Of a stretch of 64,000 nt of DNA, positions 8,635-16,182 are shown piece by piece. The DNA lies in assembly GCF_017875465.1 (NCBI RefSeq), contig NZ_JAGGMQ010000001.1:124001-188000 (forward strand), in the 5' to 3' direction. Both the position numbers and the translations under genes were made by a program. The notes under the pieces are model-generated. The model was not told the origin of the DNA. It saw only the letters and a list, made by a program, of their open reading frames with translations, and made no database searches. The stretch's first letter is position 1. Every line of letters begins with the position of its first letter. This DNA is from Winslowiella toletana. GTDB lineage: Bacteria > Pseudomonadota > Gammaproteobacteria > Enterobacterales > Enterobacteriaceae.

Positions 8635-10569
8635 ATGAATATATTCGATCACTATCGTCAGCGTTATGAAGCAGCCAAGGACGAAGAGTTCACACTGCAG
8701 GAATTTCTTGCTATTGCTAAGCAAGATCGTAGTGCATACGTTAACGCGGCAGAACGACTGTTAATGGCTATCGGAGAGCCAACAATGGTTGATACTGCTC
8801 TGGAGCCACGCCTTTCCCGCCTGTTTTCCAATCGCGTCGTGGCACGTTATCCGGCCTTTGAAGAGTTTTATGGCATGGAGGAAGCGATTGAACAGATCGT
8901 CTCCTACCTGAAACATGCGGCGCAAGGGCTTGAGGAGAAGAAACAGATTCTGTACCTGCTGGGTCCAGTCGGTGGCGGTAAGTCGTCGCTGGCCGAGCGG
9001 TTGAAATCACTGATGCAACGTGTACCCATTTACGTCCTGAGCGCGGATGGCGAACGCAGCCCGGTCAACGATCACCCGCTGTGTCTGTTTAATCCGCAGG
9101 AAGACGCCAATATTCTGGAAAAAGAGTACGGCGTGCCGCGCCGCTACCTCGGTACCATTATGTCGCCGTGGGCGGCGAAACGTCTGCATGACTTTGGCGG
9201 CGATATCACCCGCTTTAAAGTGGTGAAAGTATGGCCGTCGATTCTGGAGCAGCTGGCGATTGCCAAAACTGAGCCTGGCGATGAGAACAACCAGGATATC
9301 TCCGCGCTGGTGGGTAAAGTGGATATCCGTAAACTGGAAAACCATGCGCAGAACGATCCTGATGCTTACGGTTACTCCGGCGCACTCTGCCGTGCTAACC
9401 AGGGGATTATGGAATTCGTCGAGATGTTTAAAGCACCGATTAAAGTGCTGCATCCGCTGCTGACCGCCACCCAGGAAGGTAACTACAACGGTACTGAAGG
9501 GATCTCCGCCCTGCCGTTTAACGGTATTATCCTGGCGCACTCCAACGAATCTGAGTGGGTGCAGTTCCGTAACAACAAAAACAATGAGGCGTTTCTTGAC
9601 CGTGTTTACATTGTCAAAGTGCCTTACTGCCTGCGGGTTTCCGAAGAGATTAAAATCTACGAGAAACTGCTGAATCACAGTGAACTGACCCATGCGCCTT
9701 GCGCGCCAGGCACCCTTGAGACGCTGGCCCGTTTCTCGATTCTGTCACGCCTGAAAGAACCGGAAAACTCCAGCACCTACTCGAAAATGCGCGTTTACGA
9801 TGGTGAAAGCCTGAAAGATACCGATCCGAAAGCGAAATCCTATCAGGAGTATCGTGATTATGGTGGGGTGGATGAAGGGATGAACGGTCTGTCGACGCGT
9901 TTTGCCTTTAAGATCCTTTCACGGGTATTTAACTTCGACCATGTGGAAGTGGCAGCCAACCCGGTGCATCTGTTCTACGTACTGGAACAACAGATAGAAC
10001 GCGAGCAGTTCCCACAGGATCTGGCGGAGAAATATCTTGAACATCTGAAAGGCTATCTGATTCCGAAATACGCCGAGTTTATCGGTAAAGAGATTCAGAC
10101 CGCTTACCTCGAATCCTACTCCGAATACGGACAGAATATTTTCGACCGCTATGTGACCTATGCGGATTTCTGGATTCAGGATCAGGAGTACCGCGACCCG
10201 GATACCGGTCAGCTGTTTGACCGTGAATCGCTAAATGCGGAACTGGAGAAAATTGAGAAGCCTGCCGGCATCAGTAACCCGAAAGACTTCCGTAACGAGA
10301 TCGTCAACTTTGTGTTGCGCGCCCGCGCGCATAATAATGGCCGTAACCCTAACTGGACCAGCTACGAGAAGCTGCGCACGGTTATCGAGAAGAAAATGTT
10401 CTCGAATACCGAAGAGCTGCTGCCGGTGATTTCATTTAATGCCAAAACGTCCACGGATGAACAGAAGAAACACGACGATTTTGTTGACCGCATGATGGAG
10501 AAAGGATACACCCGTAAGCAGGTGCGCCTGCTGTGCGAATGGTATCTGCGTGTGCGTAAATCGTCTTAA
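8635..10569 (+). CDS. yeaG: PrkA-family serine protein kinase YeaG
   Basis: 644 residues, the E. coli length. The N-terminal half is an AAA-like domain with Walker A GPVGGGKS at 110-117; the C-terminal part is the PrkA-type kinase-like region. Family knowledge: E. coli YeaG autophosphorylates and supports survival under sustained nitrogen starvation. First gene of yeaG-yeaH behind the sigma-54 promoter; GAAAGGA at 8617-8623 is the ribosome-binding site. In many bacteria the homologue is in one operon with YeaH- and SpoVR-type genes; here the SpoVR gene (ycgB) is about 8 kb away. Confidence 0.97.
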   Translation: MNIFDHYRQRYEAAKDEEFTLQEFLAIAKQDRSAYVNAAERLLMAIGEPTMVDTALEPRLSRLFSNRVVARYPAFEEFYGMEEAIEQIVSYLKHAAQGLEEKKQILYLLGPVGGGKSSLAERLKSLMQRVPIYVLSADGERSPVNDHPLCLFNPQEDANILEKEYGVPRRYLGTIMSPWAAKRLHDFGGDITRFKVVKVWPSILEQLAIAKTEPGDENNQDISALVGKVDIRKLENHAQNDPDAYGYSGALCRANQGIMEFVEMFKAPIKVLHPLLTATQEGNYNGTEGISALPFNGIILAHSNESEWVQFRNNKNNEAFLDRVYIVKVPYCLRVSEEIKIYEKLLNHSELTHAPCAPGTLETLARFSILSRLKEPENSSTYSKMRVYDGESLKDTDPKAKSYQEYRDYGGVDEGMNGLSTRFAFKILSRVFNFDHVEVAANPVHLFYVLEQQIEREQFPQDLAEKYLEHLKGYLIPKYAEFIGKEIQTAYLESYSEYGQNIFDRYVTYADFWIQDQEYRDPDTGQLFDRESLNAELEKIEKPAGISNPKDFRNEIVNFVLRARAHNNGRNPNWTSYEKLRTVIEKKMFSNTEELLPVISFNAKTSTDEQKKHDDFVDRMMEKGYTRKQVRLLCEWYLRVRKSS

Positions 10570-10664
10570 CTTGACTGCCATGTAAGCACAGAACACGCAA
10601 GGATGCGAAATCGGAAAGGTCGGGCTTGCTGCCCGGCCAGCTTGCAATGTTGTGTGGGGGAACT

Positions 10665-11942
10665 ATGGCCTATTTTATCGATCGGCGACTTAACGGTAAA
10701 AACAAGAGCGCGGTTAACCGCCAGCGCTTCTTACGCCGCTACAAGTCGCAAATCAAGCAGTCGATCTCCGAGGCCATCAACAAGCGTTCGGTTACCGACG
10801 TTGAAAGTGGTGAATCCGTCTCCATTCCGGTGGATGACATCCATGAACCGATTTTTCATCAGGGACGCGGCGGCCATCGCCATCGTGTTCACCCCGGTAA
10901 CGACCATTTTGTGCAAAATGACCGTGTGGAACGACCACAGGGTGGCGGCGGTGGCGGCAGCGGCCAGGGTAATGCCAGTCAGGATGGTGAAGGCAGCGAT
11001 GAGTTTGTCTTCCAGATCTCTAAAGATGAATACCTTGATCTGCTGTTTGAAGATCTCGCCCTGCCCAACTTGCGCAAAAATCAGCATCGTCAGTTAAATG
11101 AATACAAAACCCATCGGGCGGGTTATACCGCTAATGGCGTACCGGCGAATATCAGCGTGGTGCGCTCGTTGCAGAACTCACTGGCGCGTCGTACCGCGAT
11201 GACTGCCGGTAAGCGGCGGATGGTGACGGAACTGGAAGAGGCGCTGGCGACGGTGGAAAAAGCCGAACCTGCCCAGCTGCTGGAAGAGGATCGCCTGCGT
11301 AAAGAGATTGCCGAGTTGCGCGCGCGCATTGCCCGCGTGCCGTTTATCGACACCTTTGACCTGCGTTATAAAAACTTTGAGAAACGCCCGGAACCTTCCA
11401 GTCAGGCGGTGATGTTCTGTCTGATGGACGTTTCCGGTTCGATGGATCAGGCCACCAAGGATATGGCTAAGCGATTTTATATTCTGCTCTACCTGTTCCT
11501 GAGCCGGACTTATAAAAACGTCGAGGTAGTCTACATCCGCCACCACACGCAGGCGAAAGAGGTGGACGAGCAGGAGTTCTTCTACTCTCAGGAGACCGGC
11601 GGCACCATTGTTTCCAGTGCATTAAAGCTGATGGATGAGGTAGTAAAAGAGCGTTATGACCCGGCGCAGTGGAATATCTATGCGGCGCAGGCCTCCGATG
11701 GTGATAACTGGGCGGATGATTCACCGTTATGTCATGACATTCTGGCGAAAAACATTCTGCCGGTAGTGCGCTACTACAGTTATATCGAAATCACCCGACG
11801 TGCGCATCAGACGTTGTGGCGTGAGTATGAACATCTGCAAGCCAATTTTGGCAATTTTGCCATTCAGCATATTCGTGAGCCGGAGGATATTTACCCGGTG
11901 TTCCGCGAACTGTTTCATAAGCAGGCTGAAGAGAGTTATTAA
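10665..11942 (+). CDS. yeaH: YeaH/YhbH family protein (VWA-like, DUF444)
   Basis: Cytoplasmic protein of 425 residues working with YeaG; biochemical role unknown. The start at 10665 ([15 protein letters not shown]) follows GGGGGA and matches E. coli; the frame is open 13 codons further up without conservation. A basic N-terminus is followed by a Gly-rich low-complexity linker (about 92-105), a charged coiled segment, and a C-terminal VWA-like domain with a MIDAS-type DVSGS (Asp255, Ser257, Ser259). The 95-bp gap after yeaG contains a small hairpin but no clear terminator, so an operon is likely. Confidence 0.95.
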   Translation: MAYFIDRRLNGKNKSAVNRQRFLRRYKSQIKQSISEAINKRSVTDVESGESVSIPVDDIHEPIFHQGRGGHRHRVHPGNDHFVQNDRVERPQGGGGGGSGQGNASQDGEGSDEFVFQISKDEYLDLLFEDLALPNLRKNQHRQLNEYKTHRAGYTANGVPANISVVRSLQNSLARRTAMTAGKRRMVTELEEALATVEKAEPAQLLEEDRLRKEIAELRARIARVPFIDTFDLRYKNFEKRPEPSSQAVMFCLMDVSGSMDQATKDMAKRFYILLYLFLSRTYKNVEVVYIRHHTQAKEVDEQEFFYSQETGGTIVSSALKLMDEVVKERYDPAQWNIYAAQASDGDNWADDSPLCHDILAKNILPVVRYYSYIEITRRAHQTLWREYEHLQANFGNFAIQHIREPEDIYPVFRELFHKQAEESY

Positions 11943-11964
11943 GGTTAAGCGTAGTGATGATCAC

Positions 11965-11990
11965 AACCAGCCCTTTGCGGCTGGTTTTTT
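11965..11990 (+). terminator. Terminator of yeaGH
   Basis: AACCAGCC/GGCTGGTT stem with a 6-nt loop followed by T6, 22 bp after the yeaH stop. Confidence 0.88.
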
Positions 11991-12238
11991 ATTGGCTGCA
12001 CGCTAAGTTAAGACATTAAGTTACTCGATTAACTACATGATAAATAACGAAATTTTCTTGAAAAAAACTTCAGGTCGGGATATTTTGTCACCGTCAAAGG
12101 ACGCCTGGAAGGTATGATGGAAAGTAACGAAGCAAAGGGATATAAAGGAACAGCCGCCTCGGTTTTATCGCTGCAAAGGGGGGTATGCAGGAGCAGAACA
12201 GAATATGACAACATCATATGGTTCTTATGCTTATAGTT

Positions 12239-12262
12239 TTTCACCCGATTTAATGGGTGAAA
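12239..12262. repeat. Perfect 8-bp inverted repeat upstream of the coiled-coil gene
   Basis: TTTCACCC, 8-bp spacer, GGGTGAAA, then TTTT. It lies 54 bp before the coiled-coil gene start in a 325-bp AT-rich gap (11991-12315). It could be an operator dyad or the terminator of a short upstream transcript. Nothing else recognisable was seen in this gap. Confidence 0.5.
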
Positions 12263-12315
12263 TTTTACCGTTTAACCATGTTCAGATACCACACAGGAAT
12301 GGTGGAGGAGACAAC

Positions 12316-12741
12316 ATGTCGGAGCGATTAGATCGTCTCGAAAAGAAAGTGGACACCATAGAGTTAAACCTCTCAAATCTTACTGAAACTGTGATTCGGC
12401 TTGAGGCTAAAGTGGATCACCATGCAGAAAGGTTTGAAATAAAGCTGGAGAACTTAAGCAAAAGTGTTGACAGTAAACTGGAGAACTTAAGCGAGAGATT
12501 TGAAACCAAACTGGAACGGCAAGGTGAAAGATTTGAAGCCGCGCTGGCGCTTCAATCAAGTAAACTGTCATCAGCGCTGGAACTTCAGTCACAGAAGCTT
12601 ACCGCAGCTATTGAAAAGCAGGGCATTGCCTTCGACAGCAAACTCAAAGAGCAAAAAATCTCGATCATTCTGTGGATACTGGGTGTACCGAGCCTGCTAT
12701 TTGGTCTCTATCAGCTTTTTGAACGACTCGCACCGCTGTAA
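12316..12741 (+). CDS. Membrane-anchored coiled-coil protein with 11-residue repeats
   Basis: Not recognised as a named gene. 141 residues from the ATG at 12316, chosen because GGAGGAG lies 6 bases upstream; the frame is open 37 codons further up but without coiled-coil character. Residues 1-37 form heptads (LDRLEKKVDTIEL). Residues 38-114 are seven consecutive 11-residue units (ERFEIKLENLS, ERFETKLERQG and similar). A hydrophobic segment follows at about 115-134 (ISIILWILGVPSLLFGLYQL), then a short tail. The layout resembles head-stalk-anchor proteins (DUF1640/CCDC90 type) or XhlA-like proteins; neither assignment is secure. Codons are more A/T-rich than in the flanking genes, which suggests acquisition. 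It has its own terminator and no operon partner. Confidence 0.75.
   Translation: MSERLDRLEKKVDTIELNLSNLTETVIRLEAKVDHHAERFEIKLENLSKSVDSKLENLSERFETKLERQGERFEAALALQSSKLSSALELQSQKLTAAIEKQGIAFDSKLKEQKISIILWILGVPSLLFGLYQLFERLAPL
12427..12657 (+). repeat. Seven degenerate 33-bp (11-codon) tandem units
   Basis: Protein-level repeat of period 11 with pattern x-x-F/L-x-x-x/A-L-x-x-Q/L-S/G. The first two units share ACTGGAGAACTTAAGC-like ends at the DNA level, so the array probably grew by duplication. Confidence 0.8.
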
Positions 12742-12750
12742 AAACGTCAT

Positions 12751-12776
12751 AAAGCCAGATTCCCCCGCTGGCTTTT
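12751..12776 (+). terminator. Terminator of the coiled-coil gene
   Basis: AAAGCCAG/CTGGCTTT stem with a 9-nt loop, ending in TTTT, nine bases after the stop codon. Confidence 0.8.
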
Positions 12777-12984
12777 GCTATATCCGCCCTTTGAAACCGC
12801 AATCCCTCTAATAAGCCACAATATTTATCCGCTGGCAGCCGTTTGATCGTCCCGGAAATCTGATATTTTGTTCTGCGCATCGCATTTTTCTGGTGTAAAA
12901 CATCGCACTATGAATAGCTTTTGACATTTGTCGCCACGTTTAACACACTGTAAAAATACCCACCATTCTCAGGAGAGCCGCCCA

Positions 12985-14712
12985 TTGGAAGCCAGCGCGA
13001 TTTACAGTCTATTTATCATCGGTTCCGTGCTGGTCGCGTCGAGCATTCTGTTAAGTTCATTCTCCTCAAGACTTGGCATTCCGATACTGGTGATCTTTCT
13101 GGCGCTGGGTATGCTGGCGGGTGTCGACGGCATTGGCGGCATTGCGTTTGATAACTATCCGGCGGCTTACCTCATTTCCAACCTTGCACTGGCGATTATT
13201 CTGCTGGATGGCGGTATGCGCACCCAGGCCAGCTCGTTTAAGGTGGCGTTAGGCCCGGCGCTGTCGCTGGCTACCGTGGGCGTACTGATTACCGCCGGAT
13301 TAACCGGGGTGATCGCCGCCTGGTTATTTCACCTCGATTTGATGCAGGGCTTTCTGGTCGGCGCGATTATCGGCTCTACCGATGCCGCCGCAGTGTTTTC
13401 CCTGCTGGGCGGCAAAGGACTGAATGAGCGCGTCAGCGCCACGCTGGAGATCGAATCCGGCAGCAACGACCCGATGGCCGTGTTTCTGACCATTACCTTA
13501 ATTGAGATGATCCAGCTGGGACAAACCGGCCTCAGCTGGATGTTTGTGGTACACCTGATTCAGCAGTTCGGATTGGGAATTGTCCTCGGTCTCGGCGGCG
13601 GCTGGGCGCTCCAGCAGCTGGTCAACCGCATAGCGCTGGCCAACGGTCTCTATCCGCTGCTGGCAGTCAGTGGCGGTATCCTGGTGTTTGCCCTGACCAC
13701 GGTACTGGAAGGCAGCGGCATTCTCGCAGTCTATCTGTGTGGTTTTGTACTTGGCAACCGTCCGATTCGTAACCGTCACGGTATTTTGCAGACTTTCGAC
13801 GGTATGGCATGGTTAAGCCAGATTGGCATGTTCCTGGTGCTCGGCCTGCTGGTCACCCCCTCCGATCTGTGGCATATCGCCATTCCGGCGATGATCCTGT
13901 CATTGTGGTTAATCCTGGTGGCACGCCCGCTGTCGATTCTGGTCGGTCTGCTGCCGTTCCGCGGCTTTAACATCCGTGAACGCTTCTTTATCAGCTGGGT
14001 TGGCCTGCGCGGCGCGGTGCCAATTATTCTGGCGGTGTTTCCGATGATGGCCGGACTGGAGAACGCCAGGCTATTCTTCAATATCGCCTTTTTTGTGGTG
14101 CTGGTCTCTCTGATGGTGCAAGGTACTTCGCTCGGTTTTGCCGCCCGCAAAGCGCGCGTCGTGGTGCCGCCAACCGGCGTGCCGATTAACCGCGTGGGAC
14201 TGGATATCCATCCGGAAAACCCATGGGAACAGTTCGTTTATCAGCTTAGCGCCGATAAATGGTGTGTCGGCGCGGCACTGCGCGACCTGCAAATGCCGCG
14301 TGAAACCCGTATTGCCGCCCTGTTCCGTCAGAACCAGCTGCTGCACCCGACCGGCAACACCCGCCTGCGAGAAGGCGATGTGCTCTGTGTGATTGGTCGC
14401 GAACGCGACCTGCCTGCCCTCGGCAAACTGTTTAGCCAGTCGCCGCCGGTTGCCCTCGATCAACGCTTCTTCGGCGACTTTATCCTTGAAGCGGATGCCC
14501 GGTTACGCGATGTCTCGCAAATCTATGGTCTGGAGCTGGATGCGGATATTGATGACCAGCAGACGCTCGGTCAGCTTATTCTCGGCATGATTGGCGGCGC
14601 GCCAGTGGTGGGTGACCAGGTGGAATGGAAAGAGCTGGTATGGACGGTGGCGGAAAAACAAGATAACCATGTGATCAAAATCGGCGTACGTGTCCCTGAA
14701 GACAAGGAATAA
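12985..14712 (+). CDS. cvrA: Potassium/proton antiporter CvrA (NhaP2, CPA1 family)
   Basis: Inner-membrane cation/proton antiporter that exports K+ and helps volume control at low osmolarity. The start is chosen as TTG at 12985 because AGGAGAG lies seven bases upstream and the following residues ([13 protein letters not shown]) align with the E. coli N-terminus; the ATG-type start at 12928 is not conserved. That gives 575 residues. There are about 12 membrane segments in residues 1-390, including the family blocks [31 protein letters not shown] and [11 protein letters not shown]. The cytoplasmic C-terminus has a TrkA-C-like (RCK-C) region near 410-490 and a CorC-like end. Single gene. Confidence 0.94.
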   Translation: MEASAIYSLFIIGSVLVASSILLSSFSSRLGIPILVIFLALGMLAGVDGIGGIAFDNYPAAYLISNLALAIILLDGGMRTQASSFKVALGPALSLATVGVLITAGLTGVIAAWLFHLDLMQGFLVGAIIGSTDAAAVFSLLGGKGLNERVSATLEIESGSNDPMAVFLTITLIEMIQLGQTGLSWMFVVHLIQQFGLGIVLGLGGGWALQQLVNRIALANGLYPLLAVSGGILVFALTTVLEGSGILAVYLCGFVLGNRPIRNRHGILQTFDGMAWLSQIGMFLVLGLLVTPSDLWHIAIPAMILSLWLILVARPLSILVGLLPFRGFNIRERFFISWVGLRGAVPIILAVFPMMAGLENARLFFNIAFFVVLVSLMVQGTSLGFAARKARVVVPPTGVPINRVGLDIHPENPWEQFVYQLSADKWCVGAALRDLQMPRETRIAALFRQNQLLHPTGNTRLREGDVLCVIGRERDLPALGKLFSQSPPVALDQRFFGDFILEADARLRDVSQIYGLELDADIDDQQTLGQLILGMIGGAPVVGDQVEWKELVWTVAEKQDNHVIKIGVRVPEDKE

Positions 14713-14790
14713 TCCGAAAGCATATCGCTCGATTTTCTCCTCTGAGCGACTACGCTTAATATTCACGTCTTTCCTGATGGGAGAAGTAAC

Positions 14791-15024
14791 ATGGGTCATG
14801 TACTGAAAATTGGTCGCTACGAGATTATTGATGCTGAGATGGATACCGACAATCTGGATACCGTCAGCATCCCCTGCCAGACCAATCCCGGCCTCAGCTA
14901 CCAACTGGACGGTTGGGACACGGAGACCAGCGTTCCCGCGTGGATTGACGGCAACCCGGTGGATCTCGATGTCGGTCACTATGACAAGCAACAGGACCGC
15001 TGGGTATTGAAAAAACCGGCCTGA
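14791..15024 (+). CDS. Small acidic protein, unknown
   Basis: I do not recognise this 77-residue protein. The start at 14791 (MGHVLKIGRYEIID) follows GGGAGAAG at good spacing and a clear terminator follows the stop, so it is likely a real monocistronic gene. It is acidic (many Asp/Glu), has one Cys, no signal peptide and no membrane segment. The pattern of short beta-prone stretches and Gly/Asp turns (LDGWDTETSVPAWIDG) suggests a small compact beta fold. Its neighbours cvrA and the sugar transferase give no functional hint. Confidence 0.7.
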   Translation: MGHVLKIGRYEIIDAEMDTDNLDTVSIPCQTNPGLSYQLDGWDTETSVPAWIDGNPVDLDVGHYDKQQDRWVLKKPA

Positions 15025-15031
15025 TCCCCCC

Positions 15032-15063
15032 TGCCGCCCTGATAATATTATGGCGGCATTTTT
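15032..15063 (+). terminator. Terminator of the small acidic protein gene
   Basis: TGCCGCC/GGCGGCA stem with a 13-nt AT-rich loop, followed by T5. Confidence 0.75.
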
Positions 15064-15237
15064 CTGCCGGGATAAATTTTAGTCATAAACTCAATCTGCT
15101 GAATTGTGGCAATAATATTTAATTGCAGTCATTTAATTAGACTGCTGTCTATTTCTTTTAAGACTATTACCCTATTAACTAATTAAGCTTAATCCTGCAT
15201 ACTGATGGCCACTACTTTAATGAAAGTGAAATAAATC

Positions 15238-15258
15238 ACTGTAGGACATTACCTCAGT
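15238..15258. promoter_or_regulatory. Imperfect dyad upstream of the sugar transferase gene
   Basis: ACTGTAGG, ACATTA, CCTCAGT: arms complementary except for one bulged T. The left arm CTGTAGGA equals the left half of the classic lux box, the right arm does not. The 333-bp gap 15025-15357 is AT-rich and also holds the hairpins GCAGTC/GACTGC (15125-15145) and ATCCTGAA/TTCAGGAT (15300-15326). Regulator unknown. Confidence 0.3.
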
Positions 15259-15357
15259 CGGCCAGACTCGCCGCAAATAACGTGTAATTCACTATCCGGA
15301 TCCTGAAGAGTCTGTGTGTTCAGGATAGCCCTTACTCGGAATAAGAGAATCGCTATT

Positions 15358-16056
15358 ATGGAAGATATGAATATCATCAACCATAGCCGTCGTCATAATG
15401 ATGGCACGCAGAAGATGCCGGTAACCACTTATGGTTTTTCCCGCCGTTCTTCGCAATTGATGAAACGTACCTTTGATGTGCTGGTTGCCTCACTGTTGCT
15501 GCTGTTCCTCGCCCCGGCGCTGCTGGTGTTGTGGTGGATGGCATCGCGTGACGGCGGCAACGCTATTTTTCGGCAACAGCGCATCGGCCAGAACGGCAAG
15601 CTCTTTACCTGTTTTAAGTTCCGCACCATGGTGCCGGATGCCGCACAGCGTCTGACGCTGCTGCTGGCGACCAGTGAGCAGGCGCGCCGCGACTGGGAAG
15701 ATGATTTCCGTCTGGAGCAGGATCCTCGCGTCACCGAAAACGGACAGTTCCTGCGCAGTACCAGCCTCGATAAATTGCCGCAGCTGTGGAATGTGTTGCG
15801 CGGCGATATGAGTCTGGTCGGCCCGCGTCCGGTGATGGAAGTGGAGCTGGATCGCTATGCCAGCCAGGCGAACTACTATCTGGTGGCCAAACCGGGGATC
15901 ACCGGTCTGTGGCAGGTAAGCGGACGTAAAGGCAATGACTACGCCACCCGTGCCCATTTTGATGCGTTATACGTTAATAACTGGAACTTCTGGTCCGACA
16001 GCCGCATTCTGTGCAAGTCTGCCAGCGAGTTAGTACGCGGTAAAGATATCCAGTAA
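15358..16056 (+). CDS. Orphan polyprenyl-phosphate sugar-1-phosphate transferase (bacterial sugar transferase)
   Basis: Monotopic inner-membrane phosphoglycosyl transferase that would load the first sugar phosphate onto undecaprenyl phosphate for polysaccharide synthesis. 232 residues from the ATG at 15358; the frame is open to 15316. Only the catalytic domain is present. The membrane helix is at about 40-62 (FDVLVASLLLLFLAPALL). Family blocks follow: QRIGQNGKLFTCFKFRTM, SLDKLPQLWNV, MSLVGPRP and LWQVSGR. Oddity: the canonical catalytic pair Asp-Glu (LDELPQ) reads Asp138-Lys139 here, with codon AAA at 15772-15774. No polysaccharide genes flank it. It may resemble the second, unlinked transferase (WceG2) described for Pantoea stewartii stewartan; that link is inference. 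Confidence 0.85.
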   Translation: MEDMNIINHSRRHNDGTQKMPVTTYGFSRRSSQLMKRTFDVLVASLLLLFLAPALLVLWWMASRDGGNAIFRQQRIGQNGKLFTCFKFRTMVPDAAQRLTLLLATSEQARRDWEDDFRLEQDPRVTENGQFLRSTSLDKLPQLWNVLRGDMSLVGPRPVMEVELDRYASQANYYLVAKPGITGLWQVSGRKGNDYATRAHFDALYVNNWNFWSDSRILCKSASELVRGKDIQ

Positions 16057-16062
16057 CCACGC

Positions 16063-16101
16063 TGATGTTAATGCACGTTGCAACAATGTGCATTAACATC
16101 A
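16063..16101. repeat. Perfect 14-bp inverted repeat between sugar transferase and MFS genes
   Basis: TGATGTTAATGCAC and GTGCATTAACATCA flank an 11-bp centre that itself contains GTTGCAAC. It starts six bases after the sugar transferase stop. There is no T run on either side, so it is not a standard terminator; it could be an operator dyad or an mRNA 3'-end stabiliser. Confidence 0.75.
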
Positions 16102-16182
16102 CCGCCATCGCACCAATTAACCATAAATTCCCCTTTTCTTTTCTTTAAGTTAACTCTACCCTGTGCGGCTTGTTGTTATCGG

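Noticed and set aside
9007..9693. 228-codon open frame on the minus strand
   Set aside because: It is antisense to yeaG, which is conserved along its whole length.
10600..10650. Terminator between yeaG and yeaH
   Set aside because: CGGGC/GCCCG is a five-bp stem without a T run, and the two genes are known partners expected to be co-transcribed.
12088..12110. Short repeat TCACCGTCAAAGG shared with 39060-39072
   Set aside because: A single 13-bp match followed by a partial one is too short to claim a repeat family.
12205..12315. Longer start for the coiled-coil gene
   Set aside because: The extra 37 residues include the perfect dyad, lack coiled-coil character and have no ribosome-binding site; 12316 has GGAGGAG.
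16078..16182. Longer start for the MFS gene
   Set aside because: The segment covers half of the inverted repeat and codes for no membrane helix in the family position.
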